Below are positions 53,279-61,095 of a DNA stretch of 64,000 nt, in pieces; position 1 is the stretch's first letter, and each line of letters begins with the position of its first letter. Made by a program: the position numbers and the translations under genes. The stretch comes from CANIGN01 sp041391385 (GTDB taxonomy: Bacteria > Bdellovibrionota > UBA2428). The DNA is taken from assembly GCA_041391385.1 (NCBI GenBank), contig JAWKOD010000004.1, forward strand, positions 1 through 64,000. The letters are read 5' to 3'. A model generated the notes under the pieces. It did not search any database, had not been told where the DNA came from, and saw only the letters and a program-made list of their open reading frames with translations.

Positions 53279-54534
53279 ATGCTTGGACTTTAACTTTTAA
53301 AAGTTTGTCGAATCGTAAGCTCTCTGTTTGTTTGACTATAGCTTCGATCGCGCTCGGTATTTTTTTACTTATTGGGGTGGAGAGAATCCGCAATATTACC
53401 CGTCAAGGATTTGAGGGGACTATTTCTCAAACAGATCTCATTGTAGGGGCACGTGGATCACCGCTGCAAATTCTTTTGTATTCGGTTTTTCACATAGGGA
53501 ATCCATTGAACAACGTTCGTTATTCTTCTTTTGAAAAGTATAACGAAGATCCTGAGGTAAAATGGGCTGTCCCCATTTCATTGGGCGATTCTCATCGAGG
53601 CTTTCGAGTGGTCGGAACAAACACGTCTTTTTTTGAAAATATAAAAACTGGTTCTAAGCAAAAGTTAAAGTTTCAGAATAATGGAAGGCCTTTTGCGTCG
53701 TTATTTGAAGTTGTTATTGGAGCCGATGTAGCAGCTCGTTTGAATTACTCTTTAGGCAAGCGCTTGCTTTTGACCCACGGAGTGGATGTCACCAATAGCT
53801 TTCAGCATGAAAACGCCCCCTTTGAAGTTGTAGGTATTTTAGAGCGCACGGGGACTCCTTTTGATAAGGCACTTTTTGTTTCACTTGGAGCAATTGAGGC
53901 GATTCATGCAGGTTGGGAGAGTGGAGCTCCGAAAGGAGCTGTGCTGTCGGCTGACGAACTTAAAGAGAAAAAATGGCAGCCCGAGCAGATAACGGCTTTT
54001 TTTATAGGGTTAAAGTCTAGGCTTTCGGTTTTTAGCTTACAGAACAAAATTAACAACGACGATATAGAGCCTCTTACGGCACTTATGCCAGGGATCGCAT
54101 TGCGTGATTTGTGGACAACTCTAGGAAAAGCAGAAATTGCATTTAGAATTTTAGGCTTCTTGGTATTAGTAACAAATCTATTAACCCTCCTTCTTTTGCT
54201 TTTAAGTTCACTTCAAGAGAGGCGGCGTGAGATGGCTATTTACCGGGCACTTGGTGCGGGACCTTTCTTTATGGGTAAGTTATTGCTCTATGAGTCACTT
54301 CTATTAACTTTGATGGGAGTTTTTTTTGGGCTCGTAACACTTGCAATGGCCTTTTATGTTTTTCAAACACCTTTAGAGCAGTCTCTAGGCTTTCAGATCC
54401 CCATCCTTTCATTGAGTTTTACTGAGGGGATTTATTTATTGGCTGTATTAATGGGAGCATTTTGTACAGCTCTTATTCCAGCTGTAATTTCATATAAGCA
54501 GAGCTTGTCAGATGGCCTTGTCGTGAGGGTCTGA
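53275..54534 (+). CDS. MacB/FtsX-type ABC transporter permease
   Basis: This 419-residue protein has four TM helices in the MacB/FtsX order: one near the N-terminus (KLSVCLTIASIALGIFLLIG), a large extracytoplasmic domain (residues ~40-280), and three helices at the end. The domain has QTDLIVGARGSPLQILLYS. The final helices include LLTLLLLLLSSLQERRREMA, a typical MacB coupling segment. It pairs with the ATPase directly upstream. Confidence 0.88.
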   Translation: MNAWTLTFKSLSNRKLSVCLTIASIALGIFLLIGVERIRNITRQGFEGTISQTDLIVGARGSPLQILLYSVFHIGNPLNNVRYSSFEKYNEDPEVKWAVPISLGDSHRGFRVVGTNTSFFENIKTGSKQKLKFQNNGRPFASLFEVVIGADVAARLNYSLGKRLLLTHGVDVTNSFQHENAPFEVVGILERTGTPFDKALFVSLGAIEAIHAGWESGAPKGAVLSADELKEKKWQPEQITAFFIGLKSRLSVFSLQNKINNDDIEPLTALMPGIALRDLWTTLGKAEIAFRILGFLVLVTNLLTLLLLLLSSLQERRREMAIYRALGAGPFFMGKLLLYESLLLTLMGVFFGLVTLAMAFYVFQTPLEQSLGFQIPILSLSFTEGIYLLAVLMGAFCTALIPAVISYKQSLSDGLVVRV

Positions 54535-54579
54535 GCCTTTTTCCTCTACAAGGTCTAAGATTCCGAGTATAAAAAATCT

Positions 54580-55122
54580 ATGCGCTCCAGGATGAAGATG
54601 CCTTATAAAATTGCACTTTTAGCCTTTCTTTTAGGAGTGGGGGCGGCAGCACTCTGGACCCTTAAGAAAAAACTTGATGAAAAAATTTCGAGTAACGTTT
54701 CTTCTAACATTGACATAGAAAGCAAGGGCGAGGTTTTTGTTGAGCGCGATGGTGTTAAGTATAGAGATAGTAATTGGAAAGAACTTGTTCAGCTTGATGT
54801 GGAATCAGGTGAACGTGGTGGTGTTTTAGCTCAAATTGAAAACAAAATGGTTCGCATTCCAGGCTATATAGTCCCATTGTCAGACGAAGTAGCCGTGCTT
54901 GATGAATTCCTATTTGTGCCAAATGACCAGGCTTGCATTCATGTGCCTCCTCCTCCCCCAAATTTAATTATTAAAGCGAAACTTAAGAGAAAGCTCCCCT
55001 TTGAGGATGTTTATAACCCTTCATGGCTGATGGGAAAACTTGAGATTATACCAACTAAAAGTGAGTTTGGATCTTCTGCGTATCAAATAGAGAATGCTGA
55101 ATTAGAAAAATACGAAGAATGA
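54580..55122 (+). CDS. DUF3299 protein of the Zrg-type zinc run
   Basis: This 180-residue protein has an N-terminal anchor or signal (IALLAFLLGVGAAALWTL). It then shows the DUF3299 motif set: NKMVRIPGYIVPLSDEVAVL, EFLFVPNDQACIHVPPPPPN and the FEDVYNPSWLMGKLEII strands. DUF3299 commonly occurs together with ZrgA-like genes. The Cys-His pair in ACIHVPPPP may bind a metal. It is the last gene of the run and is 44 bp before the TolC-like gene. Confidence 0.8.
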   Translation: MRSRMKMPYKIALLAFLLGVGAAALWTLKKKLDEKISSNVSSNIDIESKGEVFVERDGVKYRDSNWKELVQLDVESGERGGVLAQIENKMVRIPGYIVPLSDEVAVLDEFLFVPNDQACIHVPPPPPNLIIKAKLKRKLPFEDVYNPSWLMGKLEIIPTKSEFGSSAYQIENAELEKYEE

Positions 55123-55166
55123 TTTTTTTCTAAAATCAGACTAATGTGTTTTGTGGGACACTTTGA

Positions 55167-56417
55167 GTGAGGGAACACAAAATAAAAATTTTATCATTTT
55201 CGCGTTTACTCCTAATTTCTACTTTTATTTTAGCGATACCCAATGCTCATTCGAGTTCTTTAGATTCGTGGTTTAAATATTCTTGGGATTATAGTCCTGA
55301 AATTAAATCCTCTGAAGCGAGCGTGAAATTGGTAGAGGCAAATTCTTTGGCAGCGAGCTCAGATTTTATGCCGAGTTTATTTGCTCGTTATCAGTACAGA
55401 GAAAATGAGCAAAGTCGCCAAACAAAAGTTTTTAGTTTGAATGCTGAGCAAAATCTCTTTAATGGTTTTGGTGATTTTTACTCTAAAAAATCAAATTCTA
55501 AGTTACTCGAGGCTGAGAGGAGTGCTTTAGAATATAAAAAAATGTCGCTTGCTCGAATTGTTGGAGACACACTCTTAAAACTTGCGTCGACTACGACTCA
55601 GATGAGCATTTTGGACGAAAATGCTAAAATACTTGATAAGCGCTTAGTGGAATTTAAACGACGAACACGCATTGGAAAGTCTCGCGACGTGGATCTCATT
55701 CAAAATCAAATTGATCGCATTCAACTCGAAAGACAAAAGGCTACTAATAAGAGAAATCTTCTTTCGGCACTAGCAACTCTTAAGGAGTACACTGGAAAAG
55801 ATATTCAAGAATCACCTTTTTCTATGGGTCAGTTATTAAAAGAGCTCGATGCTTATCACAGCTCTTTAACTAAAGAGTCCTTTCGCAGAACTGAACTGAG
55901 GCATCGTCTTGAGGCTAAAGAGTTTTCAGTGCAATCTAAGTACAGTACCTATTGGCCCACTCTAAAGGGTGTTGCGAGTTACTATCCCGAGAATGATTCT
56001 CGCTTTTCTCAATATACAGACGATTGGAGTGTTGGGGTTGATTTAGAGTGGCGCTTTTTTGAGGGCTTTGCTGGCAAGGCTCAGTTAAACCAAGAAAAAG
56101 CTCTGAGGCAATTAGCTGAGTCTGAATTACAGAGATTTGAAAATGATAACATTGAGTCTACACAACGCTTAAAAGATGAATGGGCACAACTGCTCGCAGA
56201 GAGAAAACTTGTTGCAGAAGCTGAGAGACTCTCTGTAAAAAGCTTTAAGGCACAAGAGAGGGATTTTCGTCTAGGGCTGGTAACTGTTTTAGAGTTGAGC
56301 AACTCCGATGAGCAGTACCTCAATTTAAAGTTAGAGAAAATTTCAATTCAAGAGAAGCTAGGACTCATTTTAACTCAAGCGCTAGAGAGCGGCGGAATTG
56401 AAGGTTTACGCTTATGA
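55167..56417 (+). CDS. TolC-family outer-membrane efflux protein
   Basis: This 416-residue protein starts at GTG 55167 with a signal peptide. It has the TolC two-fold pattern of long helices and strands: EIKSSEASVKLVEANSLAAS, LFNGFGDFYSKKSNSKLLEA, then the repeat in the second half (WRFFEGFAGKAQLNQEKAL). It forms the outer-membrane channel of a tripartite pump. Its stop overlaps the RND gene start by 4 bp (ATGA). No membrane-fusion protein is encoded in between. Confidence 0.88.
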   Translation: MREHKIKILSFSRLLLISTFILAIPNAHSSSLDSWFKYSWDYSPEIKSSEASVKLVEANSLAASSDFMPSLFARYQYRENEQSRQTKVFSLNAEQNLFNGFGDFYSKKSNSKLLEAERSALEYKKMSLARIVGDTLLKLASTTTQMSILDENAKILDKRLVEFKRRTRIGKSRDVDLIQNQIDRIQLERQKATNKRNLLSALATLKEYTGKDIQESPFSMGQLLKELDAYHSSLTKESFRRTELRHRLEAKEFSVQSKYSTYWPTLKGVASYYPENDSRFSQYTDDWSVGVDLEWRFFEGFAGKAQLNQEKALRQLAESELQRFENDNIESTQRLKDEWAQLLAERKLVAEAERLSVKSFKAQERDFRLGLVTVLELSNSDEQYLNLKLEKISIQEKLGLILTQALESGGIEGLRL

Positions 56418-59400
56418 GTCTTTCATCGATTTCAATTAGACGGCCTGTTTTTGCCTGGATGCTGATGGCCGCCCTTATTCTTTTTGGCATTTTAAGTTTA
56501 AAGAAAATGGGAGTAGGTCTGCTTCCAGATGTGGACTTTCCACAGGTAAATATACGAGCGAGTTATCCTGGGGCCTCACCTGAGCTTATGGAAAGTGATG
56601 TAACAGAAACACTCGAAGGTGCTCTTGTTGGAGTGGAAGGTGTTCGTTTGATTACTTCTTCTTCTCGCTTTGGTTCAGCCAATATTACACTTGAGTTTAA
56701 TTTAGATCGAAATATAGATGCTGCCATACAAGACGTTCAAACTGCCGTTCAGTCCGCTATGAGGCGTCTACCTGATGACATAGAGCTGCCTACTGTAAGT
56801 AAATCAAATCCTGAAGATCGTCCCATTCTATGGATCGGCTTATCGGGTGGTGAGAGCTTACGTGAACTGATGCTTTTTGCACGAAATCAATTGCAAGATC
56901 GTTTTGCCTCTGTTGCAGGGGTTGGGGAAATTATATTAGGCGGAAGTATCGATCCTCAAGTAAGGGTATGGCTTGATCCGAAAAAACTACTTCAATATGA
57001 ACTAACTGCTGATGATATTATTCGTAGTATTCAAGAAGAGCATACTGAAAAGCCCGTGGGTTATGTCGTTCAAGGCGTGAAAGAAATAAATCTTAGGATT
57101 ATGGGCGAAACCCTCAGTGCTGAGGAATTGGCAAATATTCCAATCACTCGCCGAGGCGGCAGTCCTCTATTTGAAAAACTACAAATTAAAGATGTAGGCC
57201 GTGTTGAGATGGGTCTTGATGACGTGAGGCGTATCTCACGTGTTGGCGGCAAGCGCGCTGTGGGTATAGGTATTAAAAAGCAACGGGGCGTAAATACCTT
57301 GGCAGTTGCTAAAGCCGTTAAGCAAAGGATGAAGGAAGTGCAACTGCCTGAGGGCTATCAAATGCAGGTGAACTTTGATTCAACTTTGCAAATTGAGGAC
57401 TCAGTTCATGAGCTACTCTTTACGTTGTTACTCTCAATTTTGTTAACGGGATTTGTTTGTTGGCTTTTCTTGGGGAACATTGGAACGACCATTAACGTAC
57501 TTTTTGCAATTCCCACGAGTTTGCTTGGAACTTTTCTTGTTATTCATTTTCTTGGATACACGCTCAACAGCTTTACAATGCTAGCTATTATTCTTGTTGT
57601 GGGAATCGTCGTGGACGACACGATTATGATTCTAGAAAACATCGTTCGATTTAGAGAAGAGGGACATAGTTGGAGAGATGCCGCTCTTAAGGGAACAGAG
57701 CAAATTACAGGAGCTGCGATTGCCGCCACATTAGCCATTATTGCTATCTTTCTTCCAGCAACATTAGTTGAAGGTACGACAGGAGCTTATTTGAGGCAGT
57801 TTGGTGTAACACTTTCGGTTGCTGTTGCGATTTCGCTTCTTGAGGCACTCACCTTTACTCCTATGCGTTTATCTTTAAGCAAGCGCGATCCAAAAATGAG
57901 TGGAGTCCCAGCTCGAATGGAGCATTTTATTAAGAAGCTAGCCATAAGGTATGGCGCGTTTATTGAAAAATCATTTAAGCGGCCTGCGTGGGTATATTTT
58001 ATTACACTCGCTATTTTTATTTCTTCCATGTCGTTTATTAAGATTCTTCCTAAGGAATTTTTGCCTGCAACAAACGGAAATGTTCTTTTTGCTCGTGTAG
58101 AGCTTCCGCAGGGGACAAGTTTGGGTGAGACTGCTCGTCGATTTGAGGATTTAGAACGTATCTTCGAAAATAATCCTGATATCGAAAAAGTTTATTCTAT
58201 TATTGGCGGTTTTACGGGTACTGGAAATCAGGGAAATCTTTTTGTAACTCTTAAAGATGTATCAAAGCGATCTAAGGAACTGAAAGAAGTTGAGAACGAC
58301 TTACGAGCAGAGATTAAAAAACTAGGTAAGGACTTTCAGGTGCGACTTCAAGGATCAGCAAGCCAGGGCTTTGGTGGAAGACGAGGTTACCCCATTGAAT
58401 TTAATCTATATGGGCCAGATTGGGAAACTCTTGTTGAAGGAAGTCGCAAGCTTGTCAAAGCTATGGGTGAGGATCCAAACTTTACCGACATCGATACAAG
58501 TTATGAAGAAGGGGCCCCTGAGTTTTCGATTAAACCTAAGCGAAATGCTGCGCTTGCACGAGGTGTTTCAGTGGATGAATTGTCGACAACTTTAAACTTT
58601 CTCTATCAAGGACAAGATGTTGCGCGTTTTAATGATACGGGTCGTAGAAGCGAAATTGTTGTACAGGCGGATAAAGAGAAGATTCCTTCTGATATTGAGG
58701 GAGTTAAAAATCTTTACGTCCGTAACAATCGCGGGAATCTTGTGAAAATGGGGGATGTCGTTGAGGTAACAGAAAGAGTAAGTGCTGCTTCAATTACACG
58801 TGAGAATCGTGTTCGAAATATTGGAGTTTACTCAAATGTAAGTACGAGTTCATCACAGGATAAAGCTTCTAAACGCTTATTGGCGCTCGCTAAAGAGGTG
58901 TTGCCACCTGAAGTCACAATACAGCAAACGGGTAGCTCGGAGGAAATGTCGAAGACGCTTATAAGTATGACGCTCGCAATTTTACTCGGCATTATTGTGG
59001 CGTACATGGTTTTAGGAAGCCAGTACAATTCGTGGATACATCCGATTACTATTTTGTTAGCTCTCCCCTTTAGTATTACTGGCGCGTGGATTGCTCTCTA
59101 CGTGGGTGGATCAAGTATTAACTTTTACTCAATGATTGGATTACTTCTCTTAATGGGACTGGTGAAAAAAAATTCCATCATGCTCGTAGAGCTTGCAAAT
59201 CAGCTACGACACGAAAACAAAATGGAAGTTCACGCGGCTGCGGTAGAAGCAGGTAAAACACGTTTGCGTCCTATCTTGATGACTTCATTTGCAACGATAG
59301 CAGCAGCGTTGCCTCCCGCCATAGGACTTGGTGCCAGTTCATCGGCAACTCAGCCCATGTCACTGGTCATTGTGGGTGGCGTGCTCTTTTCGGCATGTTT

Positions 59401-59473
59401 AACTCTGTTCGTAGTTCCTCTAGCCTACGTTCACATGAGTCGCCTCGAAAAGTACGTCGATCCCACCCAATAG
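56414..59473 (+). CDS. RND-family inner-membrane efflux transporter
   Basis: This 1019-residue protein has the AcrB-like layout: RRPVFAWMLMAALILFGILS, the porter domain DFPQVNIRASYPGASPELME, and TM4 with VGIVVDDTIMILENIVRF, carrying the acidic pair D401/D402. A second porter half and a C-terminal TM set (SMIGLLLLMGLVKKNSIMLV) follow. It exports drugs, metals or lipids with TolC, driven by protons. There is no adaptor gene on either side. The stop codon TAG lies in the palindromic element at 59471. Confidence 0.95.
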   Translation: MSLSSISIRRPVFAWMLMAALILFGILSLKKMGVGLLPDVDFPQVNIRASYPGASPELMESDVTETLEGALVGVEGVRLITSSSRFGSANITLEFNLDRNIDAAIQDVQTAVQSAMRRLPDDIELPTVSKSNPEDRPILWIGLSGGESLRELMLFARNQLQDRFASVAGVGEIILGGSIDPQVRVWLDPKKLLQYELTADDIIRSIQEEHTEKPVGYVVQGVKEINLRIMGETLSAEELANIPITRRGGSPLFEKLQIKDVGRVEMGLDDVRRISRVGGKRAVGIGIKKQRGVNTLAVAKAVKQRMKEVQLPEGYQMQVNFDSTLQIEDSVHELLFTLLLSILLTGFVCWLFLGNIGTTINVLFAIPTSLLGTFLVIHFLGYTLNSFTMLAIILVVGIVVDDTIMILENIVRFREEGHSWRDAALKGTEQITGAAIAATLAIIAIFLPATLVEGTTGAYLRQFGVTLSVAVAISLLEALTFTPMRLSLSKRDPKMSGVPARMEHFIKKLAIRYGAFIEKSFKRPAWVYFITLAIFISSMSFIKILPKEFLPATNGNVLFARVELPQGTSLGETARRFEDLERIFENNPDIEKVYSIIGGFTGTGNQGNLFVTLKDVSKRSKELKEVENDLRAEIKKLGKDFQVRLQGSASQGFGGRRGYPIEFNLYGPDWETLVEGSRKLVKAMGEDPNFTDIDTSYEEGAPEFSIKPKRNAALARGVSVDELSTTLNFLYQGQDVARFNDTGRRSEIVVQADKEKIPSDIEGVKNLYVRNNRGNLVKMGDVVEVTERVSAASITRENRVRNIGVYSNVSTSSSQDKASKRLLALAKEVLPPEVTIQQTGSSEEMSKTLISMTLAILLGIIVAYMVLGSQYNSWIHPITILLALPFSITGAWIALYVGGSSINFYSMIGLLLLMGLVKKNSIMLVELANQLRHENKMEVHAAAVEAGKTRLRPILMTSFATIAAALPPAIGLGASSSATQPMSLVIVGGVLFSACLTLFVVPLAYVHMSRLEKYVDPTQ

Positions 59474-59533
59474 GCGTCAGAGACTTTTTGGGCACATCCC
59501 CGCTACCTTTTCGGTAATATTCCTAGACGCCTA
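59471..59533. repeat. Palindromic element, copy 2 (shares its ends with both stop codons)
   Basis: The 8-bp arms TAGGCGTC (59471-59478) and GACGCCTA (59526-59533) border ~47 bp that aligns with copy 1 at 31261-31355. The left TAG is the stop of the RND gene. The right TAG, read on the minus strand, is the stop of udk. The inner block ends CCCCGCTACCTTT, which is shared with copy 1. Confidence 0.85.
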
Positions 59534-60079
59534 ATAGCTTTTGATGACGTAGGAGACGAGTTTTTTTGTGGGTTCAACGTACTGATCGTGCATGGGTTTT
59601 ACTTGCCTAAAAAATTGCTCTCGAACATCTTCTTCAGTGCGTCCACGTTCTTTGGTGTCGCGGTCAATGCGGCGTTGGAGACGAAGTTCTTCGGGCGCTT
59701 CCATAAAGAAAGTTAAATCCATTTCTTTTAAGAGCTCAGGTGGGTGAAAGATAAGAATACCTTCAATAAGAATAACAGGATGAGAATCAACCTTGAGAGT
59801 TTGGGGCATTCTCGAGTGAGTTTTAAAGTCATACTGAGGGCACTCAACAGAGTTTCCAGATTTGAGTTGTTTGAGGTGCTGAATCATTAATTCAAAATCT
59901 AAGACTCCGGGATGGTCAAAGTTTACGGCAAGGTGATTCTCTTTAAAGGCTTGAGATTGGTCTTTGTAATAGTAGTCCTGAGCCAAAATAGAAGCCCTCT
60001 CAGCTCCTATAACTTTTAAAAGTTTTTGAGCAAAAGTTGTTTTTCCTGATCCGCTACCACCTGAAATGCCGATAACCAT
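59531..60079 (-). CDS. udk: Uridine kinase (C-terminally short)
   Basis: This 182-residue kinase has Walker A SGGSGSGKTT, YYYKDQSQA and FDHPGVLDF, then YDFKTHSRM and VILIEGILIF. Substrate and ATP lid residues RRIDRDTKERGRTEEDV follow. It phosphorylates uridine or cytidine. Members I know are about 205-215 residues. This one ends LVSYVIKSY and lacks the last ~25-30 residues, exactly where the palindromic element begins. Confidence 0.9.
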   Translation of the reverse strand: MVIGISGGSGSGKTTFAQKLLKVIGAERASILAQDYYYKDQSQAFKENHLAVNFDHPGVLDFELMIQHLKQLKSGNSVECPQYDFKTHSRMPQTLKVDSHPVILIEGILIFHPPELLKEMDLTFFMEAPEELRLQRRIDRDTKERGRTEEDVREQFFRQVKPMHDQYVEPTKKLVSYVIKSY

Positions 60080-60132
60080 GAGAATAACCTAAAGGTCTGC
60101 TAGGGCTTTTGTCTACTTTAAGCGATTAACTC

Positions 60133-61080
60133 TTAGCGCACAGAGTTTAGAACCCAGGGGACCCAAGTGGCCCAGCTAAGTGGAATCCATAGAAGGGCAA
60201 TGGCTGTACTCAGAGTAATCGTAAAGGCCATTTCATCTGTTGGGAGCTTGAGTTCTGTGGCTATTGAAACTCCATTGGCGGCAAGGGGAACGAGCGACAT
60301 TAAAAGCAATATTTCGACTAAACTGTAATCAAGAAACTGAATCGTTGCGTGGTCAAGAAAGATAACGCTTACAACTAGAGCTGGAAAAGCTAGAAGTTTA
60401 ATAAGAAGAGTGCAGGATATAAATTTATAATGAAGTCTTAGGGTTCGAATACTTCCAAGGCCTAATCCAATCATCATGAGCCCTAAGCAAGAGTAGGCTC
60501 CTCGAAAGCTTGTAAGTATTGGTTCTATAGAAGGGGGAATGTGGTGAAAACCCATAGCCGAAACTACAAGAGAGAAGAGAAATGTCCAAAGAGAAGGGAG
60601 CGAGGCAATTTTCTTAAGAGACTCACGGGTATCGAAACTTCCTCGGGCAGCCAAGTAAAATCCAGTGGTGTATTCATACAGGTTATAGCCAATAATGATG
60701 AATATAGCTGTACTGATTCGTTCTTCGCCTAAGAGAATGGCTGTTGCTGGAATTCCAAAGTATCCTGTATTGGCAGAGCCTGCTGCGTAGGAGAACAAAT
60801 TCCTCATGGGGCTTCTAAAGAATTTTTTAGAAAGTTTATAGGTTGCAATACCGAGTATTGAGCAAATCGATGCGTAGAAAAATGGCAGAACTATAAGCTT
60901 CGGATTAAAGGGTGAGCGAATAAGTGTTTCAAAAAAAACGATGGGCGAAATGACATAAATTAAAAGTTTAGCAATAGACTCTCGTGTAACTTTTAAAAAA
61001 CGGGCAGCAATAAAGCCCGCAACTAAAAAAAGAAAAAGTGGAGAGAGCTTTTCTAAAAGAAGTAGGAAATGTCCAAGCAT
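60133..61080 (-). CDS. AEC-family (auxin efflux carrier-like) transporter
   Basis: This 315-residue protein has ten or so TM helices: LSPLFLFLVAGFIAARFL, LIYVISPIVFFETL, and the typical unwound helix AAGSANTGYFGIPATAILLG. The second half repeats with GLMMIGLGLGSI and PLAANGVSIATELKL. Members transport malonate, amino acids or auxin-like acids; the substrate is unknown. It is 15 bp from the large lipoprotein gene that precedes it on this strand. Confidence 0.9.
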   Translation of the reverse strand: MLGHFLLLLEKLSPLFLFLVAGFIAARFLKVTRESIAKLLIYVISPIVFFETLIRSPFNPKLIVLPFFYASICSILGIATYKLSKKFFRSPMRNLFSYAAGSANTGYFGIPATAILLGEERISTAIFIIIGYNLYEYTTGFYLAARGSFDTRESLKKIASLPSLWTFLFSLVVSAMGFHHIPPSIEPILTSFRGAYSCLGLMMIGLGLGSIRTLRLHYKFISCTLLIKLLAFPALVVSVIFLDHATIQFLDYSLVEILLLMSLVPLAANGVSIATELKLPTDEMAFTITLSTAIALLWIPLSWATWVPWVLNSVR

Positions 61081-61095
61081 GATTTATTCTAAATG

